A stretch of 7,823 bases of DNA from Burkholderiales bacterium (GTDB lineage Bacteria > Pseudomonadota > Gammaproteobacteria > Burkholderiales > SG8-41): contig JAIESJ010000084.1 of assembly GCA_019746155.1 (NCBI GenBank), positions 1 to 7,823 of the forward strand, written 5' to 3'. Every line of letters begins with the position of its first letter. The first letter of the stretch is position 1. This document shows positions 1 through 5,789 of the stretch, in pieces. A program made the translations under genes and the position numbers. The notes under the pieces were generated by a model. That model was not told the DNA's origin, searched no databases, and saw only the letters and a list, made by a program, of their open reading frames with translations.

Positions 1-84
1 CAAATCAATCTCAGGCCGCCGAGCATGCTCCTGCACTGGGGCAAGGTGGCATTCGAGAAATACTGGCTGTGGAGCCGTTTTTGA
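1..84 (+). CDS. 3' end of an upstream gene, possibly an SQR-like FAD-dependent oxidoreductase
   Basis: Frame 1 is open from the window edge to a TGA at 82-84, giving 27 residues that end in HWGKVAFEKYWLWSRF. An aromatic/basic tail of the type HWxKVxxEKYxLW resembles, from memory, the C-terminal membrane-contacting tail of sulfide:quinone oxidoreductase and related NAD(P)/FAD-dependent oxidoreductases. No cofactor-binding motif lies inside the window, so the family call rests on the tail alone. The reading frame looks real because the residues are gene-like and the stop is followed by clearly non-coding sequence. It is separated from the molybdoenzyme operon by more than 500 bases, so co-transcription is unlikely. 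Confidence 0.42.
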   Translation, partial: QINLRPPSMLLHWGKVAFEKYWLWSRF

Positions 85-453
85 CTGTTTCGCGACCGGC
101 AACAGTGACGAAAGGTTACATCCCGATCCAGTGAAACGTTAGCAGATCCGAAAAGACCCTACGCATTCTTACCGGCATCGACTCGTTAAGTTTTATTTTT
201 GTTTTTGCCGACACGAATCACGGATAGTGGCTTATCGGCGCAGCGCCTCCCCGCACGGCCCTGTTCGGTTGGAGGCCGCTTCACTTCCTCTCGCTCGCTC
301 TCCCTCTCTCTGTGTGTGGGGGGAATCAGTAGCTGTACCACCGCCAGAACAACGTAAGCGTCCAAACGCGGGGGGAACCCTATCCCTGCGGTGTGTTTGA
401 AGGCATGCGGATACTTGTTTTCGAGACAGGGCACTGATGAAACACGGACATGT
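85..453. other. Non-coding region upstream of the molybdoenzyme promoter
   Basis: I see no convincing gene here. A minus-strand open frame (186-434) is low-complexity and has no recognisable family. Visible structure: a 6-bp inverted repeat directly after the upstream stop (ACTGTT 84-89 / AACAGT 101-106, 11-base loop, no T-run); a T-rich stretch at 191-206; a pyrimidine-rich simple-sequence tract running into TG repeats and six Gs (285-323); and a second six-G run at 370-375, so GGGGGGAA occurs twice (318-325 and 370-377). The composition is less even than in the flanking genes, as would suit an old insertion or rearrangement scar, but no insertion-sequence end is recognisable. Confidence 0.6.
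285..323. repeat. Simple-sequence tract (TC-rich, then TG repeat, then G6)
   Basis: One strand is almost purely pyrimidine from 285 to 311, with interrupted TC repeats. It continues into TGTGTGTG and a run of six G (318-323). Such mirror-like purine/pyrimidine runs and short tandem repeats can slip in replication. The tract lies about 130 bases upstream of the FNR box, outside any gene, so an effect on expression is only a possibility. Confidence 0.7.
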
Positions 454-496
454 TTGATCTAGATCAAAACAACTTCGCGACTCACGGTAATACTAA
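454..496 (+). promoter_or_regulatory. FNR/ANR box and candidate class II anaerobic promoter for the A-B-D-C operon
   Basis: Bases 454-467 read TTGATCTAGATCAA, a perfect match to the FNR/ANR consensus TTGAT-N4-ATCAA; related Crp/Fnr regulators such as Dnr use nearly the same site. Its centre is at 460.5. Downstream, TAATAC (488-493) or TACTAA (491-496) could be a weak -10, placing transcription start near 500-503, i.e. the box centre at about -40 to -42. That is the classic class II activator position, where a good -35 is not needed. The inference is oxygen-responsive activation, as expected for a respiratory molybdoenzyme. The start site itself is not proven; the box is directly visible. Confidence 0.8.
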
Positions 497-509
497 AAAA
501 AAATTAGTA
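491..509 (+). repeat. Inverted repeat with A-rich loop at the predicted transcription start
   Basis: TACTAA (491-496) and TTAGTA (504-509) are exact reverse complements around seven As. Together with the left arm they form an uninterrupted run of nine As (495-503). The element sits on the predicted start of transcription. It could be a minor operator, a site of initiation slippage, or chance in an AT-rich patch. Confidence 0.4.
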
Positions 510-558
510 GGGCTGGATATTGCATCGACTGCATATGACCTTGGAAGACGCATGAAAC

Positions 559-575
559 GACCGACGGCTTCGGTC
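559..575 (+). other. Small hairpin in the operon leader
   Basis: GACCGA (559-564) and TCGGTC (570-575) pair perfectly across a 5-base loop, giving a 6-bp GC-rich stem in the presumed 5' untranslated leader. No T-run follows, so it is not a typical intrinsic terminator. It ends about 40 bases before the Shine-Dalgarno of the alpha gene. A role in mRNA stability or translation is possible but unsupported. Confidence 0.4.
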
Positions 576-627
576 TCAACAGGGGCGAAGCAAAGGGATG
601 GTTACAACTTCACAGGAGAATCTACAG

Positions 628-1932
628 ATGAATCCATCTTATCCTAGTGGGATGTCGCGCCGGAGGTTTCTCGAGCTGGCCGGGACAAGCCTTGTCGGCC
701 TCGCCACGCCGGGCGCCTCCTTCGCCCTCACCCGGCTGCAGTCCATCGGCGATCCCCTCAAGAGCGAATATCCGTACCGAAGCTGGGAAGACCTCTACCG
801 CAAGGAGTGGACCTGGGATTCCGTCGGCATCACCACCCACTCCAACGGCTGCGTGGCCGGCTGCGCCTGGAACATCTATGTCAAGAACGGCATTCCCATG
901 CGGGAAGAACAGGTCAGCCAATACCCGCAACTGCCCGGCATTCCGGACATGAACCCGCGCGGCTGCCAGAAGGGCGCGGTGTACTGCTCCTGGGTGAAGC
1001 AGCCGGACTTCCTCAAGTATCCGCTGAAGCGCGTCGGTGTGCGCGGCGAGCGCAAATGGAAGCGCATCTCCTGGGACGAGGCGCTCACCGAGATCGCCGA
1101 CAAGATCATCGACACCACGCTGAAACAAGGCCCCGGCAACATCTACATACCGAAGCGCCCCTTCGCCGTCATTACCAACAACGCCTACACGCGGCTCGCC
1201 AACCTGCTGGGTGCCATCAAGCCGGACGTCTCCTCGATGACGGGCGACCTCTATCCGGGTATCCAGACGGTACGCGTGCCGGCGCGGACCGTGTCGACCT
1301 TCGACGACTGGTTCACTTCCGACCTGATCCTGATGTGGCACAAAAACCCGATCGTCACGCGGATTCCGGATGCCCATTTCCTGATGGAAGCGCGCTACAA
1401 CGGGGCGCGGTTGGTGAACATCTCGGCGGACTACAACCCCTCGTCGATCCATGCCGACCTGTTCGTCCCGGTCAAGATGGGCACCGACTCCCACCTGGCC
1501 GCCGCGATCGTTAACGTGCTGCTCGCGGGCAAGCACTACAAGGCGGACTACCTGAAGGAGCAGACCGACCTGCCCTTCCTGGTGCGCATGGACAACGGAA
1601 AGTTCCTGCGCGAAAAGGACTTCAAGGCCGACGGCAACGCGGAAGTCTTCTATGTCTGGGACACGAAGACCGGCCAGGCCGTGCCCGCCCCCGGCAGCAT
1701 GGGCAGCAAGGACAAGACCCTGAAGCTCGGCGCCGTCGATCCCGCCCTGGAGGGCACCTTCGACGCGGATGGCATCAAGGTGACCACCGTTTTTGAGCGC
1801 CTGAAAGCCGAGATCGCCCCCTACACACCCGAGGCGACCCAGGCGACCACCGGGCGTGCATCCGACCGTGGTGCGCAAGCTTGCCGGCTGGATTGCCGAG
1901 TGCAAGGCGCTGCGCATCCTCGACGGCTATAA
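628..1932 (+). CDS. serA: 5' reading frame of the alpha subunit: Tat signal, FeS ligands, Mo ligand
   Basis: This frame encodes the first 408 genuine residues, then about 26 out-of-frame residues after the extra G, to a stop at 1930-1932. A twin-arginine signal starts at residue 10 (SRRRFLEL, then a short hydrophobic stretch), with likely cleavage after S-F-A33, so the mature enzyme is periplasmic and folds in the cytoplasm first. H71, C75, C79 and C113 form the HxxxCxxxC...C ligand set of the FS0 cluster of type II enzymes, followed by K115 of the RGCQKG motif. In the SMTGDLYPG segment D207 is the expected aspartate ligand to molybdenum, which separates this group from serine- or cysteine-ligated relatives. 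Alone this half lacks the second cofactor-binding region and could not be active. Confidence 0.85.
   Translation: MNPSYPSGMSRRRFLELAGTSLVGLATPGASFALTRLQSIGDPLKSEYPYRSWEDLYRKEWTWDSVGITTHSNGCVAGCAWNIYVKNGIPMREEQVSQYPQLPGIPDMNPRGCQKGAVYCSWVKQPDFLKYPLKRVGVRGERKWKRISWDEALTEIADKIIDTTLKQGPGNIYIPKRPFAVITNNAYTRLANLLGAIKPDVSSMTGDLYPGIQTVRVPARTVSTFDDWFTSDLILMWHKNPIVTRIPDAHFLMEARYNGARLVNISADYNPSSIHADLFVPVKMGTDSHLAAAIVNVLLAGKHYKADYLKEQTDLPFLVRMDNGKFLREKDFKADGNAEVFYVWDTKTGQAVPAPGSMGSKDKTLKLGAVDPALEGTFDADGIKVTTVFERLKAEIAPYTPEATQATTGRASDRGAQACRLDCRVQGAAHPRRL
1852..1854 (+). other. Frameshift site: one surplus G in a GGG run
   Basis: Upstream the frame reads ...EATQATTG, and it continues as RASDRGAQ if left alone. 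Dropping one of the three Gs turns the next codons into GGC GTG CAT CCG ACC, giving G-V-H-P-T-V-V-R-K, which flows into the conserved LAGWIAECKALRILDGYNNQ region. The run is only three bases long, there is no upstream Shine-Dalgarno-like stimulator, and CGT after it is not an obviously rare codon. A programmed +1 frameshift therefore looks unlikely compared with a sequencing error or a true indel. Confidence 0.85.
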
Positions 1933-3376
1933 CAACCAGAAGCACTTCGACGGTTTCCAGTGCGGCCGCCTGAAAATCCTGATCCTGACTCTCATCGGCC
2001 ACCACGGCACCACCGGCTCAATCGACACCACCTACGAGGGCTGGCGGCTTGAAGGATCCAGCGATATGGCCAATGTGAAGGGCAAGCCCGGACGCAGCGT
2101 CTCCGCGGTGCTGGCCCAGTGGGTGTGGGGAGAGCAGTACCAGCGTTCCAAGGCCTATTTTGACGATGCCCAGTTGAAGGAGGATCTCGGCTTCGGCATC
2201 GACGACATGGAAGCCATGCGCAAGGAATCCGAGGCCAAGGGCTGGATGCCCAAGTGGCAGTCCATCAAGGACCCGGTCGTCAGCATCACCGCCGGCATCA
2301 ACATGTTCGCCACCTCGAACGGCTATCAGCAATTGCGAGATAACTTCCTCAAGCGTTGCGAGCTGAACGTCGTGGTGGATTTTCGCCTGAACTCGGGCGC
2401 CATGTACGCCGACATCGTGCTGCCGGCGGCGGCCATGGAGAAGCTGGACATCCGCGAAACATCGGTGACGCGCTTCATCCACCTCTACGGCCAGCCGGTG
2501 AAGCCGATGTACGAGCGCAAGACCGACTGGCAGATTTGCGTGGCGCTCGCCGCCAAGATCCAGGAACGGGCCAAGGCGCGCGGCATCTCCCGGGTGGATG
2601 ACCCCGAGATCAAGAGCGCCATCGACTTCGACAAGATCTACGACGAGTTCACCATGGGTGGCAAGATCGTGACCGACGAGCAGGCGCTGCGTTTCGTCAT
2701 GGAGAATTCCAAGGCGCTGGGACCCGGCACCTACGAGGAGTTGATGAAGAAGGGCTTCGTCGCCGTCGGTCCGTCGGCCGGCAAGACGGGGCCGGTGCCT
2801 AAGGACAAGCCGTACCGTCCCTTCACGGCGAACGTCACGGACAAAAAGCCCTACGCGACCTTGACCGGGCGATTGCAATTCTACGTGGATCACGATTGGT
2901 TCATGCGCCTCGGGGTGGCGGTGCCCAAGCCCCAGTACAAGGGTGGAAACCTGGGGCCGAAACGCTACCCCTTCGTGACCAATTCGCCGCATACGCGCTG
3001 GGGTATCCACTCCTTCGCCCGCACGGAGCAATGGATGCTGCGCCATCAACGTGGCGAGCCGGATGTGCGTCTCAACCCCAAGGCGATGGCCAAGAAGGGC
3101 ATCAAGGACGGCGACATGGTGCGGATCTTCAACTCCTCGGGCGAGTTCTACGCCATGGCCAAGGCTTGGCCGGCCCTGCCCGAGAACACGGTCTTCAGCG
3201 AGCACGGCTGGGAGCAGTACCTGTACAAAAACATGACCCACTACAACTTCGTGGGCTCGGAGTTGATCAATCCGCTGGAGCTGGTGGGCGGCTACGGCCA
3301 CATCCGCTACGTTTCGGGGGCGTTCAACCCGAATCGCATCTTCTACGAAACGACGGTCGACGTCGAGAAAGCCTGA
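1856..3376 (+). CDS. serA: 3' reading frame of the alpha subunit: molybdopterin and dinucleotide-binding domains
   Basis: This frame carries the rest of the molybdopterin oxidoreductase core and, from about corrected residue 780 to 905, the molybdopterin dinucleotide-binding domain (FVTNSPHTRWGIHSF onward). It could open at GTG 1856, but that codon is simply the valine of the T-G-V-H-P joint and no Shine-Dalgarno precedes it, so independent translation is unlikely. At corrected residues 598-605 the frame reads LPAAAMEK; NarG has LPTATWYEK at the matching place, so one residue appears missing. The stop at 3374-3376 lies 10 bases before the beta start, and the GAGGAAG around it serves as that gene's ribosome site. 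Confidence 0.8.
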   Translation: MHPTVVRKLAGWIAECKALRILDGYNNQKHFDGFQCGRLKILILTLIGHHGTTGSIDTTYEGWRLEGSSDMANVKGKPGRSVSAVLAQWVWGEQYQRSKAYFDDAQLKEDLGFGIDDMEAMRKESEAKGWMPKWQSIKDPVVSITAGINMFATSNGYQQLRDNFLKRCELNVVVDFRLNSGAMYADIVLPAAAMEKLDIRETSVTRFIHLYGQPVKPMYERKTDWQICVALAAKIQERAKARGISRVDDPEIKSAIDFDKIYDEFTMGGKIVTDEQALRFVMENSKALGPGTYEELMKKGFVAVGPSAGKTGPVPKDKPYRPFTANVTDKKPYATLTGRLQFYVDHDWFMRLGVAVPKPQYKGGNLGPKRYPFVTNSPHTRWGIHSFARTEQWMLRHQRGEPDVRLNPKAMAKKGIKDGDMVRIFNSSGEFYAMAKAWPALPENTVFSEHGWEQYLYKNMTHYNFVGSELINPLELVGGYGHIRYVSGAFNPNRIFYETTVDVEKA

Positions 3377-3386
3377 GGAAGTCGCC

Positions 3387-4361
3387 ATGAGACAGTTGGC
3401 CTACGTATTCGATCTGAACAAGTGCATCGGCTGCCACACCTGCACCATGGCCTGCAAGCAGTTGTGGACCAACCGCGGCGGGCGCGAGTACATGTACTGG
3501 AACAACGTGGAGACCCGCCCCGGCAAGGGCTACCCGAAGAACTGGGAACAAAAGGGCGGCGGTTTCAAGGACGGCGTGCTGCAGACGGACGGCAAGATAC
3601 CACCGAAGGAGGACTACGGCGGCGTATGGGAGTACAACCTCCAGGAGGTACTGCTGGAAGGCAAGGGGAATCAGGTCGTGCCCCATGAGAAGCCCTCTTG
3701 GGGCCCGAACTGGGACGAGGACGAGGGCAAGGGCGAGTTCCCGAACAACCATTACTTCTACCTGCCCCGCATCTGCAACCATTGCTCGAACCCGGCCTGC
3801 CTGGCCGCTTGTCCGCGCAAGGCGATCTACAAGCGCCCCGAGGACGGGCTGGTGGTCGTCGACCAGGAGCGTTGCCGGGGCTACCGCTACTGCGTCAAGG
3901 CCTGCCCCTACGGCAAGGTGTATTTCAATCTCCAGACCGGCAAGTCCGAGAAGTGTATCGGCTGCTATCCGCGTGTCGAAAAGGGTATCCCGCCGGCATG
4001 TGTCGCGCAATGCGTGGGCAAGATTCGCTTCGTGGGCTACCGCGACGACAAGGAGGGGCCGATCTACAAACTGGTAGAGCAGTGGAAAGTAGCACTGCCG
4101 CTGCACGCCGAGTACGGCACTCAGCCGAACGTTTTCTACGTGCCACCGATGAATACCACGCCGCCCCTGTTCGAGGAAGACGGCCGGCTTGGAGACAAGC
4201 CGCGCATTCCGCTCGCTGATCTGGAAGCGCTGTTCGGCAAGGGCGTTCAACCAGCACTGGAAACCCTCGGCAAAGAGATGGCCAAACGCCGGCAGGCGCA
4301 GCCCTCGGAGCTGACTGACATCCTCATCGGCTACACCAACAAGGATCGGTACAGGCTATGA
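3387..4361 (+). CDS. serB: Iron-sulfur electron-transfer (beta) subunit, SerB/ClrB-like
   Basis: A 324-residue NarH-like ferredoxin subunit that carries electrons between the haem subunit and the molybdenum subunit. Four cysteine groups are visible: C13-C16-C19-C23; C130-C133-C138-C142; C163-x5-C169-x3-C173; and C190-C193-C205-C209. In the third group tyrosine (Y166, CRGYRYC) replaces the second cysteine. NarH has Trp at the same place, marking a [3Fe-4S] cluster beside three [4Fe-4S] clusters. There is no signal peptide; the protein is expected to be carried through Tat bound to the alpha subunit. Length matches SerB, ClrB and DdhB. It starts 10 bases after the alpha stop with GAGGAAG in front, and its stop overlaps the next start by ATGA, so it is translated as part of the operon. 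All clusters look intact. Confidence 0.93.
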   Translation: MRQLAYVFDLNKCIGCHTCTMACKQLWTNRGGREYMYWNNVETRPGKGYPKNWEQKGGGFKDGVLQTDGKIPPKEDYGGVWEYNLQEVLLEGKGNQVVPHEKPSWGPNWDEDEGKGEFPNNHYFYLPRICNHCSNPACLAACPRKAIYKRPEDGLVVVDQERCRGYRYCVKACPYGKVYFNLQTGKSEKCIGCYPRVEKGIPPACVAQCVGKIRFVGYRDDKEGPIYKLVEQWKVALPLHAEYGTQPNVFYVPPMNTTPPLFEEDGRLGDKPRIPLADLEALFGKGVQPALETLGKEMAKRRQAQPSELTDILIGYTNKDRYRL

Positions 4362-4915
4362 ATCCGACTGATCGAGCCCGGCAGTACCTCGTCCTTGCCC
4401 GACTCTTCGCCTTCCCGCAGCCCGAGGTGTGGGAGCCGCTGGAGCGCGAGGGTGCAGCGCTGACCCGCTCGCAGGACGAGCGCGAAGCGGAGTACCTTGC
4501 CGCCTTCGAGCTGGGCGGCGAGGAAACGCCCGTGCCTCTCTACGAGGGCTTGTTCCGGCAACAGGAGGGGCGGGGCGGCATCCTGGAAGATATCATGCGC
4601 TTCTTTGCGTTTTTCGATGTGCGCTTGCAGGAAGCGGACCACGATTACCCGGATCACCTCGTCACGGAACTGGAGTTCATGGCGCTCCTGTGCCAGCGGG
4701 AGGCTGACGCCGAAGCGGCTGGAAAGGACGCGAATTCGTATCGGCGCGCATCGCGCGACTTCCTGCAGCGCCACCTGCTCGCGTGGGTGCCCGAGTTTGC
4801 GCAGCGTTTGGCCGGTGGCGAAACGGCCTATGGCGAAATCGCCCAGACGTTGGCCAAGTTTTGCCGGGAGCACGCAGACGAACTTGGAGAAATGACAGAA
4901 GGAGTATTGCCATGA
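4358..4915 (+). CDS. serD: TorD/NarJ-family assembly chaperone (delta), SerD/ClrD-like
   Basis: A 185-residue, probably all-helical cytoplasmic protein with no signal peptide or membrane segment. By family it binds the alpha subunit and its Tat signal, holds it until the molybdenum cofactor is inserted, and is not part of the final enzyme. Family marks visible: an N-terminal YLVLARLFAFP helix (10-20), EYLAAF (45-50), P60-x-Y62-E63, the signature D96-Y-P-D-H100 followed by ELEFM (104-108), and a C-terminal RDFLQRHLLAWVPEF segment. It overlaps the beta gene and the gamma gene by ATGA at each end, indicating coupled translation. The position between B and C is the same as in ser, clr and ddh operons and differs from perchlorate reductase (pcrABCD). 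Confidence 0.9.
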   Translation: MNPTDRARQYLVLARLFAFPQPEVWEPLEREGAALTRSQDEREAEYLAAFELGGEETPVPLYEGLFRQQEGRGGILEDIMRFFAFFDVRLQEADHDYPDHLVTELEFMALLCQREADAEAAGKDANSYRRASRDFLQRHLLAWVPEFAQRLAGGETAYGEIAQTLAKFCREHADELGEMTEGVLP

Positions 4916-5613
4916 GGAACATGACACTGTTGGCTTTGGTGGTGGGGTCGGCCACGCTCTTGGGTGCAGCGCCTGCGGCCGATGCAGCCGAGAAGGCTAA
5001 AACCGTGAAAGCGCTGATCACAGCGAAGCAGGTGGACGCCTTGCAGCCGGATGCCGAGATCTGGAGCCAGGCGCCTGCGACGAAAGTGAGCCTGCAGCCG
5101 GCTTTCCCAGGGCATCCGTCAATCGTTGGAACGCCTCGTATCGCCGAGGTGAAGGTGCAGGCGGTGCGCGGTCCGGATCGCTTGTTCGTGAGACTGGAAT
5201 GGGACGACGCCTCGGCCAACGGCCAACTCGTCGACACGGCAAGCTTTTCCGATGGCGTTGCGGTCCAGTTCCCCACGAACGGGAAGGTGAGCACCGCCCC
5301 GTTCATGGGGGACGCCAAGAGCACAGTGAATGTCTGGTACTGGCGCGCCGACGGGCGTGTGGAGGAACTCATCGCGGGTGGCTTCGGCACCGCAACTTCC
5401 CTGCGCACGGAAGGTGAGGTGGCCGGCGTCGGTGCACGGACACCGAAGGGGTGGCAAGTGGTGCTGACCCGGAAGCTGACGGGGCCGAAAGAGAGCGTCA
5501 ATCTGAAACGCTTCCGGGAAATCCCGGTGGCGTTTGCCGCTTGGGATGGGGCGAACCAGGAGCGTGACGGCTTCAAGGCGGTAACGCTCGAGTGGTGGCG
5601 CCTCAAGCTGTAA
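4912..5613 (+). CDS. serC: Secreted b-type haem (gamma) subunit, SerC/ClrC/EbdC-like
   Basis: A 233-residue protein of the ethylbenzene-dehydrogenase-type haem-binding family. It takes electrons from or gives them to periplasmic cytochromes, completing an alpha-beta-gamma enzyme. Residues 1-26 are a Sec signal (MRNMTLLALVVG..., AxA-type cleavage near A25 or A26), and no other membrane segment follows, so it is soluble and periplasmic. By comparison with EbdC, whose haem iron is held by Met and Lys, the candidate ligands are M132 (APFMGD) and K222 (DGFKAVT). The start at 4912 is chosen over an in-frame upstream start at 4783 because it overlaps the chaperone stop by ATGA, has GGAG about 8 bases upstream, and opens directly with the signal peptide. 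This is the last complete gene of the operon. Confidence 0.9.
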   Translation: MRNMTLLALVVGSATLLGAAPAADAAEKAKTVKALITAKQVDALQPDAEIWSQAPATKVSLQPAFPGHPSIVGTPRIAEVKVQAVRGPDRLFVRLEWDDASANGQLVDTASFSDGVAVQFPTNGKVSTAPFMGDAKSTVNVWYWRADGRVEELIAGGFGTATSLRTEGEVAGVGARTPKGWQVVLTRKLTGPKESVNLKRFREIPVAFAAWDGANQERDGFKAVTLEWWRLKL

Positions 5614-5628
5614 TAGCTATCGATATTG

Positions 5629-5674
5629 AACGAGCCGTGACACCATCCGAGCCATCGACGGTGTCCGGCTCGTT
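5629..5674 (+). terminator. Strong stem-loop after the operon; possible terminator or attenuator without a U-run
   Basis: AACGAGCC (5629-5636) pairs with GGCTCGTT (5667-5674). Inside it GACACC (5639-5644) pairs with GGTGTC (5660-5665), giving 14 pairs with a small internal bulge and a 15-base loop. A second CGAGCC (5648-5653) could instead pair with GGCTCG (5667-5672), so two exclusive folds exist. The sequence after the stem is CGCGCGGC, not T-rich, which argues against a classical intrinsic terminator. A partial terminator, an mRNA 3'-end stabiliser or a processing site would fit its place 15 bases after the gamma stop. Confidence 0.5.
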
Positions 5675-5710
5675 CGCGCGGCAGCATCTGTTCGACCCGT
5701 CAGCCGGGCT

Positions 5711-5717
5711 GGAGGGG
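5711..5717 (+). promoter_or_regulatory. Strong Shine-Dalgarno of the moaA remnant
   Basis: GGAGGGG ends 9 bases before ATG 5727, a near-ideal site. It decides that the short frame at 5727-5789 is translated. The transporter start at 5789 has no such site of its own. Confidence 0.75.
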
Positions 5718-5726
5718 AGATAGGAC

Positions 5727-5789
5727 ATGCTGGTAGACGGGCTCGGGCGTCGCATTGAATATCTCAGACTGGCGATCACCGACCGCTGA
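5727..5789 (+). pseudogene. moaA: moaA 5' remnant (first 20 codons of GTP 3',8-cyclase)
   Basis: This frame encodes MLVDGLGRRIEYLRLAITDR and then TGA. The sequence is the N-terminus of MoaA, the radical-SAM enzyme that starts molybdenum-cofactor synthesis; typical MoaA proteins open with LVDxxGRRIDYLRLSVTDRCNFRCxYC. Here the frame ends exactly where the first radical-SAM cysteine should come, so all catalytic parts (CxxxCxxC, barrel, C-terminal GTP-binding cysteines) are absent. A good Shine-Dalgarno precedes it, so the stub is probably still translated. Its stop overlaps the transporter start as TGATG, making it in effect a leader peptide. A moaA gene directly after a molybdoenzyme operon would make sense; the rest was apparently lost in a deletion or rearrangement that joined its 5' end to the transporter gene. 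Confidence 0.85.

Larger units (their letters stand above)
628..3376 (+). pseudogene. serA: Type II DMSO-reductase-family catalytic (alpha) subunit, SerA/ClrA-like, interrupted by a +1 frameshift
   Basis: Catalytic subunit of a periplasmic molybdenum enzyme of the selenate/chlorate reductase and dimethylsulfide dehydrogenase group, carrying the bis-molybdopterin guanine dinucleotide cofactor and one iron-sulfur cluster. As sequenced, the gene is split between two frames. Removing one G from 1852-1854 gives a continuous 915-residue protein, the usual length for SerA, ClrA and DdhA, with family-like sequence on both sides of the joint (T408-G-V-H-P). The start at 628 is chosen because AGGAG at 614-618 lies 9 bases upstream and the Tat signal follows at once. 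An alternative ATG at 598 has no properly spaced ribosome site. From memory the protein is closest to SerA of Thauera selenatis, then ClrA; substrate is therefore selenate, chlorate or a relative, unproven. The frameshift may be a sequencing error or real inactivation; the intact B, D and C genes favour error or a very recent mutation. Confidence 0.85.
5614..5726. other. Intergenic gap between the haem subunit gene and the moaA remnant
   Basis: This short gap holds a strong stem-loop (5629-5674) and, at its 3' end, a Shine-Dalgarno for the small downstream frame. I see no convincing separate promoter. Confidence 0.6.

Noticed and set aside
84..106. Inverted repeat after the first gene as a terminator
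   Set aside because: Only 6 bp with an 11-base loop, AT-containing stem and no T-run.
237..247. Palindrome GGCGC-A-GCGCC
   Set aside because: The single-base spacer cannot form a hairpin loop as written, and no known operator matches it.
186..434. Minus-strand 82-codon frame in the upstream gap
   Set aside because: Its composition follows the simple-sequence tract; no family, no ribosome site.
598..627. Alternative alpha start at ATG 598
   Set aside because: No correctly spaced ribosome site; it would push the twin-arginine motif 10 residues further from the N-terminus. ATG 628 has AGGAG at the right distance.
450..647. Small plus-strand open frame starting at 450
   Set aside because: It would start beside the FNR box, upstream of the predicted transcription start, has no Shine-Dalgarno, and runs into the alpha gene.
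1840..1870. Programmed +1 ribosomal frameshift
   Set aside because: No stimulating Shine-Dalgarno-like element, rare codon or stop at the shift site, and type II alpha subunits are not known to use one.
622..1917. Long minus-strand open frame opposite the 5' half of alpha (431 codons)
   Set aside because: Same antisense artefact; no family resemblance and no ribosome site.
2018..3388. Long minus-strand open frame opposite the alpha gene (456 codons)
   Set aside because: Antisense shadow of a GC-rich gene; its translation is rich in H, R, V and G with no domain, while the plus strand is a clear molybdoenzyme.
3324..4250. Minus-strand open frame opposite the beta gene
   Set aside because: The plus strand has four intact iron-sulfur cysteine groups; the minus frame has nothing recognisable.
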